64,000 bases of DNA from Planctomyces sp. SH-PL14 (GTDB lineage: Bacteria; Planctomycetota; Planctomycetia; Planctomycetales; Planctomycetaceae). Under the pieces are notes generated by a model, which was given only the letters and a program-made list of their open reading frames with translations, ran no database searches and was not told where the DNA came from. The number at the start of each line of letters is the position of its first letter. The first letter of the stretch is position 1. The stretch covers positions 3,180,001 through 3,244,000 of the forward strand of contig NZ_CP011270.1 of the NCBI RefSeq assembly GCF_001610835.1, in the 5' to 3' direction. Positions 8,013-16,959 of the stretch are shown one piece after another. The position numbers were made by a program, and so were the translations under genes.

Positions 8013-10475
8013 ATGCGTTCACTTCTTTTCTATCGGCGCATCGCCTGGACGCTGACGGCGCTGGCCACGGCGGTCCTGACCTCTCCCGCGGCCTACGCCC
8101 GTCCCTCGCTCGGCCATGTCGGCGGCGGCGGTGGTGGGCGCCCTGCCGGAGGGGGGGCTCGGCCCGGCGGCGGAGGAGGCGGCGCACGGCCTTCATTCGG
8201 CGGCGGTGGCGGAGGAGGAGCGCGGCCCTCGTTTGGCGGTGGTGGCGGGGGACGACCTTCGTTTGGTGGGGGCGGAGGAGGAGGAGGACGACCTTCGTTC
8301 GGCGGAGGGGGCGGGGGACCTCGTCCCTCTCTGGGAGGCGGTGGGGCACGACCCTCATTGGGGGGAGGCGGTGCACGGCCCTCCATGCCCTCGCGACCGG
8401 GAGGCATCGGCGGCGGAGGAGGAGGAATGGGCCGGCCATCGCTCGGTGGAATCGGAGGGGCCGGTGGCGGAGGACGTCCCTCGCTCGGGGGGGGCGGCGC
8501 ACGGCCGTCATTCCCCGGCGCGGGAGGAGGCGCTGGGAACCGTCCGGGGTTCCCCGGTGGAAACACGCGCCCCTCGCTCGGTGGCGGAGGATCGCGTCCG
8601 AGTGTGTCGGTGCCGAGCGTTCCGCGCCCCACGCGGCCATCGCTTCCGTCCGGAGGGGGAGGACTGCGGCCGGGAGGCGGCGGAAACTCGGGCATCGTTG
8701 GCCCGACTCCAGGAGGCGGATTGCGGCCGGGTGCCGGCGGTGGCCTGCGTCCGGGCGGGGGCGGGGGATTTCCGCCCACCCCGGGTGGCGGGATTGGCGG
8801 CGGAGGGAATCGGCCGACGATCGGCGGGATCACGCGGCCGGGAGCGGGTGGCGGCGGGCGGCCTTCGACGCTGCCGAGTCTTCCCGGACGTCCCGGACAG
8901 GGGGGCGGAGGGATTGGTCCCGACCGGCCCGGCGGGCTTCCCGGAATTGGCACGCGTCCCGGATCCGACCGGCCGAGCCAAGGACCGATCCGGCCCGGCT
9001 TTGGCCCGGACCGGCCCAATCGTCCCGGCTTCCCGGACAACCGGCCGGGCTTCCCGGACAATCGCCCGGGATGGGCGGGCGACAATCGGCCTGGCTGGCC
9101 TGGTAACCGGCCCGGTGGAAATTGGGGCCGGCCGGGAATCGGCAACGGCAACACGATCATCGGTGGCGGCAACACCAACATCGTCAACAACATCAACAAC
9201 AACCGGAACAACTTCTGGAACGCGAACAACAACTATCGCTCCGGATGGAATCGGCCGGGTTGGGACCAGGGGGGCTGGAACAACCCCGGCTGGGGCTGGG
9301 GAGGCGGTGGGACATGGCACGACAACTGGCATAACCACTGCGTGAACAACCATTACGGCTGGTACAACGGCTGCTGGAGCGGGAACTACTGGGGAAGCAA
9401 CTGGTATTCACCGCTCGCATGGGGCGCGGCGGGCTGGGGGCTCGGAGCCTGGACGACCGGGTGGGGCTACGGCACCGGGTACTACAACCCGTACTACGCC
9501 GGGGTCACGACGCCGGTCTACAACTACTCGCAGCCGGTCGTGGTCTACAACTACGGGGCGACCGATGGGGGCGCGACGACGGCGATCGCTGGCGAGCCCC
9601 AGACGGCGGCGCTGCCGGAAGCTCCCGCGGCGGACTCGCCGGGTGTGACGGCCTTCGACGCCGGGCTGGCCCAGTTCAAGGCGGGGGACTATCGCGGCGC
9701 GCTGGCGCAGTTCGACCTGGCGCTCAAGTCGCTCCCCGGCGACGCCGTGATCCATGAAGTCCGGGCTCTCGCGCTCTTTGCCCTGGGGGATTACAACCAG
9801 GCGGCCGCCGCGCTGAATTCGCTCCTGTCCGCCGCCCCGGGGATGGACTGGACGACGATGAGCGGGCTTTACGGCAATCCCGACGACTACACAGCGCAGC
9901 TTCGTCAGGCGGAGGCGTATGCCAAGGCGCATCCGACGGACGCGGCTCCGTTCTTTGTCCTGGCCTATCACTACCTCGTCATCGGTTCGAAGGATGCAGC
10001 GATCGCGGCGCTGGAGGTGGTGGTTCAGAACCAGCCGAAGGACGTGACCGCAAAGCGGATGCTCGATGCGCTGAAGCCGCCGGCGACGGCGGCGGCCACC
10101 CCGGCCGCGACCGCGACCTCACCCGCGGCGGCTCCTCCGGCGCCGGAGGTCCCGCCCTCTTCGGCCGACGCAGCGGACGCGAAGCCGGCGACCGATCTGG
10201 TCGGCTCGTGGACGGCGAAGGCCGGGACGACGACGATCACGCTGCTGATCACCGAGGACTCCAAGTTCACCTGGGCCGCCAGCCAGTCGGGGCAGAAGCC
10301 GATCGAGCTGAAGGGGGAGATCGGCGGCGTGGGTCAGGAGCTGATTTTGGAGAGTGCGGAGCAGGGGGCGATGTCGGGCGAAGTGAAGTCGGAGGGGCCC
10401 GACACCTGGAAGTTCACGCTGACGGGTGCCCCTGCGGGCGACCCGGGGCTGACGTTCCAGCGCACGAAGGGATAG
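8013..10475 (+). CDS. exported glycine-rich TPR protein
   Basis: 820 residues. The start at MRSLLFYRRI is preceded by AGGA and gives a clear signal peptide ending SPAAYARP. Residues about 30-380 are almost wholly Gly-rich with repeated GGGARPSFGGGG units. A short Asn-rich stretch follows (NINNNRNNFWNANNNY), then a Trp/Gly/Tyr-rich segment (about 405-520). TPR units occupy about 545-690 (AQFKAGDYRGALAQFDLALK, ALFALGDYNQAAAALNSLL). After an Ala/Pro linker, the C-terminal 90 residues (LVGSWTAKAGTTTITLLITE) look lipocalin-like. The architecture is common in planctomycetes; the role is unknown, perhaps cell-envelope scaffolding. The low-complexity part makes long false open frames on other strands. 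Confidence 0.85.
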   Translation: MRSLLFYRRIAWTLTALATAVLTSPAAYARPSLGHVGGGGGGRPAGGGARPGGGGGGARPSFGGGGGGGARPSFGGGGGGRPSFGGGGGGGGRPSFGGGGGGPRPSLGGGGARPSLGGGGARPSMPSRPGGIGGGGGGMGRPSLGGIGGAGGGGRPSLGGGGARPSFPGAGGGAGNRPGFPGGNTRPSLGGGGSRPSVSVPSVPRPTRPSLPSGGGGLRPGGGGNSGIVGPTPGGGLRPGAGGGLRPGGGGGFPPTPGGGIGGGGNRPTIGGITRPGAGGGGRPSTLPSLPGRPGQGGGGIGPDRPGGLPGIGTRPGSDRPSQGPIRPGFGPDRPNRPGFPDNRPGFPDNRPGWAGDNRPGWPGNRPGGNWGRPGIGNGNTIIGGGNTNIVNNINNNRNNFWNANNNYRSGWNRPGWDQGGWNNPGWGWGGGGTWHDNWHNHCVNNHYGWYNGCWSGNYWGSNWYSPLAWGAAGWGLGAWTTGWGYGTGYYNPYYAGVTTPVYNYSQPVVVYNYGATDGGATTAIAGEPQTAALPEAPAADSPGVTAFDAGLAQFKAGDYRGALAQFDLALKSLPGDAVIHEVRALALFALGDYNQAAAALNSLLSAAPGMDWTTMSGLYGNPDDYTAQLRQAEAYAKAHPTDAAPFFVLAYHYLVIGSKDAAIAALEVVVQNQPKDVTAKRMLDALKPPATAAATPAATATSPAAAPPAPEVPPSSADAADAKPATDLVGSWTAKAGTTTITLLITEDSKFTWAASQSGQKPIELKGEIGGVGQELILESAEQGAMSGEVKSEGPDTWKFTLTGAPAGDPGLTFQRTKG

Positions 10476-10500
10476 GCGTTGGGAGGGCCAGCTGACTCGA

Positions 10501-10832
10501 ACCGCGTCCTTGCCGGCGCGGCTCCGATAGCTCAAACCCAACGTGCCACGGCAGCCTGGGGTCAAGGGGGCCACGCCCCCTTGCCGCCGGAGGCATTTTC
10601 GTTGAGGAACCGTGGGACACAACGGACGTCCCCTTTGGGCAAACGGCGTTGAGGACTCCCTCACATCACACCACTCGCTTTGCAATCCCCGCGGGTTGGT
10701 AAGGGGGCATACGGCACGGTGTCCGCGTTTGGAGACACTCTCCTTCAGACATCTCTCGACGAGAGGGCCTCCGGCGGGCAAAGGGGCGTTGCCCCCTTGC
10801 ATCCCCCACCAGGGGTTCCCCCTGGACCCCGG
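10501..10832 (+). repeat. family A intergenic repeat, copy 3
   Basis: Full copy filling the gap between two convergent genes. It starts 25 bases after the stop of the TPR protein and ends 17 bases before the stop of the DUF1501 gene. The right end is slightly divergent (AGGGGTTCCCCCTGGACCCC). Confidence 0.9.
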
Positions 10833-10849
10833 TTCTTCGGCCCGTGGCG

Positions 10850-12355
10850 TCAGGCCAGCAGCTCTGACCGGACGTGCCCTTCACCCGCGACGGGGAACGG
10901 ACGGCCCTGGCGATCGTACATGAGCGTCTGCGGATCGATCCCCAACAGATGATACGTCGTGGCGTGAATGTCCTTCGGAGAGATCGGCGTATCCGCCACG
11001 CTCCCCCCGATCCGGTCACTGCGCCCAACAACAGCCCCGCGCTTCACACCACCGCCGGCCATCGTCATCGAATACACCTGCGACCAGTGATGCCGCGCCG
11101 CCCCCTGCGGCTTGGAGTCGATCTGCGGCGTGCGGCCATGCTCGCTGAGACACAGCACCAGCGTCTCGTCTAGGAGGCCGCGCTGTTCCAGGTCGAGAAT
11201 CAGGCTCGCAAACGCGGCGTCGAAGCCCGGCAGGAGATACTCCTTGAGTCGCGGGTAATGGTTCTGGTGCGTGTCCCATCCGCCGCTGAAGTAGGTCCCG
11301 AACGAATCCCAGAAGACGGTGACGAAGCGGCTGCCCGCTTCCACCAGCCTCCGCGCCGCGAGGCACGACTGGCCGAAGAGCGTGTGTCCGTACCGCTCCC
11401 GCAGCGCGGCCGGTTCCCGCTCGACATCGAGGGCGTCCCGGACCTGCGGTGACGTCAGCAGCGACAGCGCGCGGGCCTGATGTCCGGTGTAGTTCCGCTC
11501 GGTCGCGGCGCGGTCGGCGGTCTGGCGGGCGGAGTCGATCTGTTCGAGGAGCTGTTGCCGGAGGTTGAAGCGGCTGAGGTTCACCTGTTCGGGGAGGCGG
11601 CTGGCGCCTTCGAGGACGAAGCGGCAGCGGGGGTCGATGGCGGCGTAGGGATCGGTGTATTCCTTGGCCTGTTCGTGGCGGGCCTTGGGGGCGATGCGCG
11701 TCGCCTGTCCTTCGAACTTGCCCCAGACGGGATCGTATTCCTGTCCCAGGAACGCGGCGTAGGGGCCGGCGAGGAGGCCGAGGTCGTCGACCTGGGAGTT
11801 GAAGACCCAGGGGAGGCCGATGTGGCGGGGGACGCCTTCGGGGCCGGCGGCGGCTGCCTGTCGTGACCAGCAGTAGTCGGCGACGGAGCCGACGTAGGGC
11901 CAGTGTTCCGGAGCGCGGGGTGCGGCCTCGAGGTTGGTGGTGTAGGCAGGCATCCCAGAGAGGGCGTAGGCGACGCAGTGGAGCGGGAAGGCGTGCGTCA
12001 TGGAGCGGATCGTCGTGAGGCGGTCGGCGATCGCGGCGGTGCGGGGGAGGCCTTCTCCGAAGGCGATGCCGGGGATCGAGGTGGCGATCTCCCGCAGTTC
12101 TCCCTGAATTTCGAGGGGGGCTTCGGGTTTGGGGTCGAAGGTTTCGTGTTGGGGGGCGGCGCCGAAGAGGAAGAGGAGGATGCAGGACTTGGCTTTGCCG
12201 AAGCCGGGGAGTCCGGAGTCGGATGTGGCGGCTTGTGCGATCTGCTGGGCTTGGGCGAGTGTGACGCCGTAGAGCCCGAGTCCGCCGATGTGGAGGAGGT
12301 CGCGGCGGGAGAGGCCGTCGCAGAGTTGTCGTCGCGATCCGAGCAGTCGCAGCAT
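10850..12355 (-). CDS. DUF1501 domain-containing protein
   Basis: 501 residues. The N-terminus has SRRDLLHIGGLGLYG, a twin-arginine-like signal typical of this family. DUF1501 landmarks include KSCILLFLFGAAPQHETFDP, SMTHAFPLHCVAYALSG, FVTVFWDSFGTYFSGGWDTH and the sulfatase-like C-terminus LVLCLSEHGRTPQ with LGIDPQTLMYDRQGRPFP. In planctomycetes such genes usually follow a DUF1549/DUF1553 cytochrome-type gene in a pair; no such partner is present here. The fold resembles alkaline phosphatase/sulfatase enzymes, but the reaction is not known. Family A repeats lie on both sides. Confidence 0.9.
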   Translation of the reverse strand: MLRLLGSRRQLCDGLSRRDLLHIGGLGLYGVTLAQAQQIAQAATSDSGLPGFGKAKSCILLFLFGAAPQHETFDPKPEAPLEIQGELREIATSIPGIAFGEGLPRTAAIADRLTTIRSMTHAFPLHCVAYALSGMPAYTTNLEAAPRAPEHWPYVGSVADYCWSRQAAAAGPEGVPRHIGLPWVFNSQVDDLGLLAGPYAAFLGQEYDPVWGKFEGQATRIAPKARHEQAKEYTDPYAAIDPRCRFVLEGASRLPEQVNLSRFNLRQQLLEQIDSARQTADRAATERNYTGHQARALSLLTSPQVRDALDVEREPAALRERYGHTLFGQSCLAARRLVEAGSRFVTVFWDSFGTYFSGGWDTHQNHYPRLKEYLLPGFDAAFASLILDLEQRGLLDETLVLCLSEHGRTPQIDSKPQGAARHHWSQVYSMTMAGGGVKRGAVVGRSDRIGGSVADTPISPKDIHATTYHLLGIDPQTLMYDRQGRPFPVAGEGHVRSELLA

Positions 12356-12440
12356 TGGCAGTCGCTCAACGTCCCAAGGAACCCATCAACGGGCACCATT
12401 GTGTCAACGGCGACATCGCGAGACCAGTGTTCCTCCTCTA

Positions 12441-12760
12441 ACCGGGTCCAGGGTCCCCCTGGTGGGGAGTGCAGAGGGGCAACGCCCCTTTGCCCGCCGG
12501 AGGCCCATCTCGACTCGATCTCACTGAAAGAGCGAGGGTCCAAGCGCGGACAACGTGCCGTATACCCCCTCACCAAACCGCAGAGATCCCAGGGCGAGCG
12601 GTGAGTCCTCAACGCCGCTTCCACCAAGCGGTCGTCCGTTGCCTACCACGGTTCCTCATGGAAGCGCCTCCGGCGGCAAGGGGGCGAGGCCCCCTTGACC
12701 CCAGTGGCCGTGGCACGTTGGGTTTGAGCTATGGGAGCCGCACCGGCGAGGACGGTGTTC
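12441..12760 (-). repeat. family A intergenic repeat, copy 4
   Basis: Full copy in minus orientation between the aldo/keto reductase (stop 3 bases away) and the DUF1501 start (85 bases away). Its right-hand palindrome is altered to CCAGGGTCCCCCTGG-like sequence. Confidence 0.9.
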
Positions 12761-12763
12761 GAG

Positions 12764-13711
12764 CTACTGACTGGCCGCGTTCAGCTGCGACACCGCGTCG
12801 CCATCCAACTTCAGCCGCGTCGAATCCAGGACTTCATCCAACTGCTTCAGACTCGTCGCACTGACAATCGGAGCCGTGATCGACGGACGCGCCAACAGCC
12901 ACGCCAGAGCCACCTTCGCGGGAACCGTGTGATACCGCGCCGCAACCTCATCCAGCGCCGCCAGAATCCGCTCCCCCCGCTCATTGAGGTACTTCTCGAC
13001 CGTCTTTCCTCGTGCCTTGTCGGTCAAGTCGTCCCCCGAACGGTACTTCCCCGTCAGGAACCCCGCCGCCAGCGAGTAGTAAGGAATGACCGCCAGCCCG
13101 TTCTTCTCACAGACCGGCTCCAGATCCAGCTCATACCCCGAACGGTCCGCCAGGTTGTACAGCGGCTGAAGCGACACATACCCCGGAAAGCCATGACGGC
13201 GGCTGACGTCGAGCGCCTCCTGCAGACGTCGCCCCGAGTAATTCGAAGCCCCGATCGCCCGGACCTTCCCCTGCTCGATCAACTTGCCGAACGCCTCCAG
13301 CGTCTCATCGAGCGGCGTCTGATCGTCATCCGTGTGCGCCTGATAGAGGTCGATCCGCTCCACCTGCAGCCGCTTCAGCGACCGCTCGGCCGCCTTCACG
13401 ATGTACTGCCGCGACAGCCCCTTCTCACTCGGCCCCATCTCCAGCCCGCACTTCGTCGCAATCACCACCTGATCGCGGCGACCTCCCTGGCTGAGCCACT
13501 TGCCGAGGATCGTCTCCGACTCGCCCCCCTGGTTCCCCGGCACCCATCGCGAATAGACGTCGGCCGTATCGATGAAGTTGAACCCGCTCTCCGTGAACCG
13601 GTCGAGCAGCTTGAAGGAGGTCGCCTCGTCCGCCGTCCACCCGAAGACGTTCCCGCCGAAGCAGAGAGGACTGACTTCGATTCCCGAGGTGCCAAGCGAG
13701 CGTTTCTGCAT
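12764..13711 (-). CDS. aldo/keto reductase
   Basis: 315-residue NADPH-dependent oxidoreductase with a TIM-barrel fold. The N-terminus MQKRSLGTSGIEVSPLCFGG is the standard family opening. The catalytic tetrad can be placed as Asp48 and Tyr53 (FIDTADVYSRW), Lys87 (VVIATKCG) and His126 (LYQAHTDDD). The C-terminal cofactor region ITAPIVSATSLKQLDEVL is present. It is closest in look to the YghZ/Tas-like AKR group that acts on small aldehydes; the exact substrate cannot be told. It is a single gene with family A elements on both sides. Confidence 0.95.
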   Translation of the reverse strand: MQKRSLGTSGIEVSPLCFGGNVFGWTADEATSFKLLDRFTESGFNFIDTADVYSRWVPGNQGGESETILGKWLSQGGRRDQVVIATKCGLEMGPSEKGLSRQYIVKAAERSLKRLQVERIDLYQAHTDDDQTPLDETLEAFGKLIEQGKVRAIGASNYSGRRLQEALDVSRRHGFPGYVSLQPLYNLADRSGYELDLEPVCEKNGLAVIPYYSLAAGFLTGKYRSGDDLTDKARGKTVEKYLNERGERILAALDEVAARYHTVPAKVALAWLLARPSITAPIVSATSLKQLDEVLDSTRLKLDGDAVSQLNAASQ

Positions 13712-13819
13712 GACTTCGATTCTCCGGCAGGCGTGTCGAATGTCGGGGGCCGGGAATCCTACGCGCGCTTACCGTCGCGGGCTACCCGTTGTTCGTTCCG
13801 GGTCGTGTTCCGGTGCCTT

Positions 13820-14009
13820 CGTTTTGTGCAACCGGCGTTGAGGACTCACCGCTGGCCCTGGGATCCCAGCGGGTTGGTGACGGGGCATACGACACGGTGT
13901 CCGCGCTTGGACACGCGCTCCTTCAGACATCTCTCGACGAGCCAAGCCTCCGGCGGGCAAAGGGGCGTTGCCCCTCTGCACTCCCCACCAGGGTGCCCCT
14001 GGACCCGGC
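13820..14009 (+). repeat. family A intergenic repeat, copy 5 (left half missing)
   Basis: It starts inside the central palindrome at GTTTTGTGCAACCGGCG and continues to GGACCCGG. The left arm with CTCAAACCC and the first GC palindrome is absent. It lies upstream of the aldo/keto reductase and 35 bases past the stop of the MMPL gene. Confidence 0.85.
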
Positions 14010-14044
14010 TGGATGGTGCGACGCCGGACCATCATCCAGCGAGA

Positions 14045-16642
14045 TCAGGCGGGTGACGGCGAAAGCGGATCACCACCGTCCGCATCCCGGTCCCCAGCCA
14101 GCATCTTCGGCGGACGCCCACCCAGGAAGTTCGTCAGCGGACCAAAAAACCCCTTGTAAAGAAGGATCAGATAGCTCGGCACGAGAACGGGCCGGATCAT
14201 GAACGTGTCGAGCAACACCCCGACCGTCAGCGCAAAGCCCATCTGGATCATCCCCTCCAGACTGCCGGTCATGAGCGAGACGAACGTCCCCGCCATGATC
14301 ACCCCGCAGCTGGAGATGATCCCGCCAGTCTTCTGCATGGCGATCAGCACCCCCTGGATCGGACCGTGCTTCTGCTGCTCCTCCACGACGCGGGCCATCA
14401 GGAGAATGTTGTAGTCCCCCCCCAGGGCCAGCAGCAGCGTGAAGAGGAAGATCGGGATCTTCCAGTCGATCCCCGGGAAGCCCTCCCCGTGGAGGACCGA
14501 GAACAGGATGTACGTCGCGCCGAGCGCAACCGCGTAGCTGAAGATGACGCTGATGATCAGGAACGCACAGATCGCCGGCTGCCGGAGCAGGATCACGATC
14601 AGGATGTAACAGACAAGCGTCACCAGCGTGTAGATGCGGATCTGGTCGCGGTCGGTCACAATCTTCACGTCCCGCATGCTCGATGTCGCGCCGAGCGTGT
14701 AGACCTCCGCCTTCGAGAGATCCCGCGGGGTCGGACCCTCCTCCTCTTCGCTCTCCGTCTCCACCTTGGGATAGTCCCGCAGCGCGGTGCGGATGGCGTC
14801 CTCCGTCCGGGTCAGCAGATCGAAGCTCTCCCGCGAGAACGGATCCTGCTCGTAGACAATGTCCATGCGGAGCACCTTCCCGGCCTCGGGGCCGTTCAGG
14901 CTCGCATAGTTGCGGTAGGACTGAAGCTGCGCGGTCCGGCCCGCTGGCCCCGGAGCCCGCAGGGTCTTCGAGTTCTCGACCCCCAGCGGGCTGAACTGCG
15001 ACCGCACATCCGCGATCGACAGCGCCTCCTTGTGACTGATCAGGTAGTCCTCCAGATACCGGGAGATCTCCCGCCCGGCCCGCATCCCCGCCGCATCGAG
15101 TCCCGAGTCCTTGGTCTTGAGCCCCAGATTGTCGTCGCGGATCAGGACTGTGGTCGTCCCCGCCATCCCGGCGGGGAAGTGGAGCTGAATCGCCCGGGCT
15201 CCCTCGACGCTGGCATACGTCTGAGGCAGGTCGGTCAGCAGCCCGTAGCTGAGATGCCGCTGCTTGGCGATCCCGACGATCGCGAAGGGAAGCATCACCA
15301 GGATCGACCCCAGGAAGATCTTGCCGGGATGCCGGTCGAGCGAATCGGAAACGCGCCGCCACATCCGGTCGAGCCACTGCTTCTCCTGGACGAACCGGCC
15401 GACGGACGACTCCGCGACCCAGCTCCCCTCGGCGGTGATCCGCTCCTTGCGGACATCCGGCCAGAAGGTCCACCGGCCGAAGATCCGCAGCATGGCGGGC
15501 GAGAGCGTCAGACAGCTGCACAGGGCGATGAGGAGCCCGAACGAGATCGCGAAGCCCGCTTCCCGGAACTTGCCGAACTCCGCGAACATCATCATCCCGA
15601 TGCCGAAGATGCTCGTCGCGGCGCTCGTGGCGAGCGCGGCGCCGACCTTCTCCACCGCAATCGAGATCGCCTCCGAGAAGGAATGCCCGTTGTCGAGCTC
15701 TTCCCGATAACGGGCGATCAGGAACAGGCAGTAGTCGATCCCCGCGCCGTACACGACCACGACGATGTAGGTCTCGAGCCCCGTGAACATCCCGGCGAGG
15801 TTGTACTTCGCCATGATGAGCAGCAGATGCACTGCCAGCGGGACCGTGATCCCGACGGTCAGCAGCGGGATGAAGGCCAGGATCGGAGCGCGGTAGATCA
15901 CCAGCAGCAGGGCGATGCACAGGAACTTCGTGATGAAGTCCGTCTTCTTCGCGCTGTCCGCCTCCGCCATAATCATGTCGCGGCCGACCGAGGCCGAACC
16001 GCTCGTGGCGATTTCGAGCTGCAGCGGGACGACCTTGGACTCGTACAGCTTGTCGATCGCCTCCCGCACCCGATGGATCAGGAGGATGTTGGTCCGGTCG
16101 AGGAACTCCGTCTTGAGGTCGATCACGACCAGCGTCGACTTCTTGTCGGGGCTGTCGAGCAGCAGGCCGATCTTGGGATCGTCGAACGTCGTGATGCTGC
16201 GGACGATCTGTTCTTCGGGTGGCGTCTTCCGCAGCTTGGGGAGCGGCTGGCTCAGGCGGAAGATGATCGCCGGAGTGTTCTCCTTGACATCCTCCATCGC
16301 CGGGACGAGGTGCTTGCGGATGAACTCGCGGTCCGCTTCGGTGAGACCTTCTTTCTGCTCGCGGCGGAGGACCAGGACCACGCTGCTGCCGAGCGGGTTC
16401 TGCTGAACCGTCACTCCCTCTTCGCTCAGTTCCGCCTTCTCCGGCCCGCCGGGAAAGGCTTCACGGAACAGCCGTTCCGCGCGGGGGCTCTGTTCATTGG
16501 GAGGGAGGAACGCAAACTCGCCCGTCTTGGTGACGGCCTCGAACGGAGGTGCGATCCAGATCGCCAGGGCGAGAAAAGCGAACCAGGCGAGGGCCACGGG
16601 CCAGTACCATCGACTGACGAACTGGCCGAGGAGGCGGTACAT
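14045..16642 (-). CDS. MMPL/RND-family membrane transporter
   Basis: 865 residues with start chosen at MYRLLGQFVSRWYW, directly before the first membrane helix; a longer frame adds 31 residues of unlikely sequence. The layout is the double RND plan: helix 1, a large periplasmic loop (about 40-205), helices 2-6, a second loop (about 430-660) and helices 8-12. Each half carries the MMPL motif with Asp in helix 4: GAGIDYCLFLIARYREE and LGGDYNILLMARVVEEQ. MMPL proteins export lipids, hopanoids or hydrophobic compounds using the proton gradient. It is divergent from serS; no fusion-protein or outer-membrane partner is adjacent. Confidence 0.9.
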   Translation of the reverse strand: MYRLLGQFVSRWYWPVALAWFAFLALAIWIAPPFEAVTKTGEFAFLPPNEQSPRAERLFREAFPGGPEKAELSEEGVTVQQNPLGSSVVLVLRREQKEGLTEADREFIRKHLVPAMEDVKENTPAIIFRLSQPLPKLRKTPPEEQIVRSITTFDDPKIGLLLDSPDKKSTLVVIDLKTEFLDRTNILLIHRVREAIDKLYESKVVPLQLEIATSGSASVGRDMIMAEADSAKKTDFITKFLCIALLLVIYRAPILAFIPLLTVGITVPLAVHLLLIMAKYNLAGMFTGLETYIVVVVYGAGIDYCLFLIARYREELDNGHSFSEAISIAVEKVGAALATSAATSIFGIGMMMFAEFGKFREAGFAISFGLLIALCSCLTLSPAMLRIFGRWTFWPDVRKERITAEGSWVAESSVGRFVQEKQWLDRMWRRVSDSLDRHPGKIFLGSILVMLPFAIVGIAKQRHLSYGLLTDLPQTYASVEGARAIQLHFPAGMAGTTTVLIRDDNLGLKTKDSGLDAAGMRAGREISRYLEDYLISHKEALSIADVRSQFSPLGVENSKTLRAPGPAGRTAQLQSYRNYASLNGPEAGKVLRMDIVYEQDPFSRESFDLLTRTEDAIRTALRDYPKVETESEEEEGPTPRDLSKAEVYTLGATSSMRDVKIVTDRDQIRIYTLVTLVCYILIVILLRQPAICAFLIISVIFSYAVALGATYILFSVLHGEGFPGIDWKIPIFLFTLLLALGGDYNILLMARVVEEQQKHGPIQGVLIAMQKTGGIISSCGVIMAGTFVSLMTGSLEGMIQMGFALTVGVLLDTFMIRPVLVPSYLILLYKGFFGPLTNFLGGRPPKMLAGDRDADGGDPLSPSPA

Positions 16643-16959
16643 CTCGGGGCGGGTCTCGTGAGGAATCTGGGTCGCGAGGGCTCTCGCGGGAAAAACCGAA
16701 TCGAAAATCGTAGTTGGACAGCCTGAGGGCAGCAATCAACGCGCCAGCGTCCCGCTGGATCGGGAGCCCTTGGAACGATGGGATTGAGCGGATGGAAGCC
16801 GTGTCGGCGGGGACGTCGTTCGAACCCGAGCCTCCAGCAGATTGCCTGCCCTGATGACAGGCTGGAGTGGGGGAAGTACAGTGTCGCCGCCGTAAACTCC
16901 GGTTGTTTCAACCCTCGCGGCGAACAGCCTCTCCGCGTTTCGATGGACGTTTTCCGACC
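16643..16959. other. divergent intergenic region, no gene seen
   Basis: This 317-base space separates the starts of the MMPL transporter and serS and must hold both promoters. No repeat, hairpin of note, T-box-like element or small reading frame could be supported. Confidence 0.5.

Noticed and set aside
8093-9232. A Pro-rich 379-codon frame on the minus strand
   Set aside because: It is the complement of the glycine-rich repeat of the exported TPR protein (Gly codons read as Pro).
14366-16726. A 786-codon frame opposite the MMPL transporter
   Set aside because: It mirrors the transporter codons and gives a highly charged protein without domains; not a gene.
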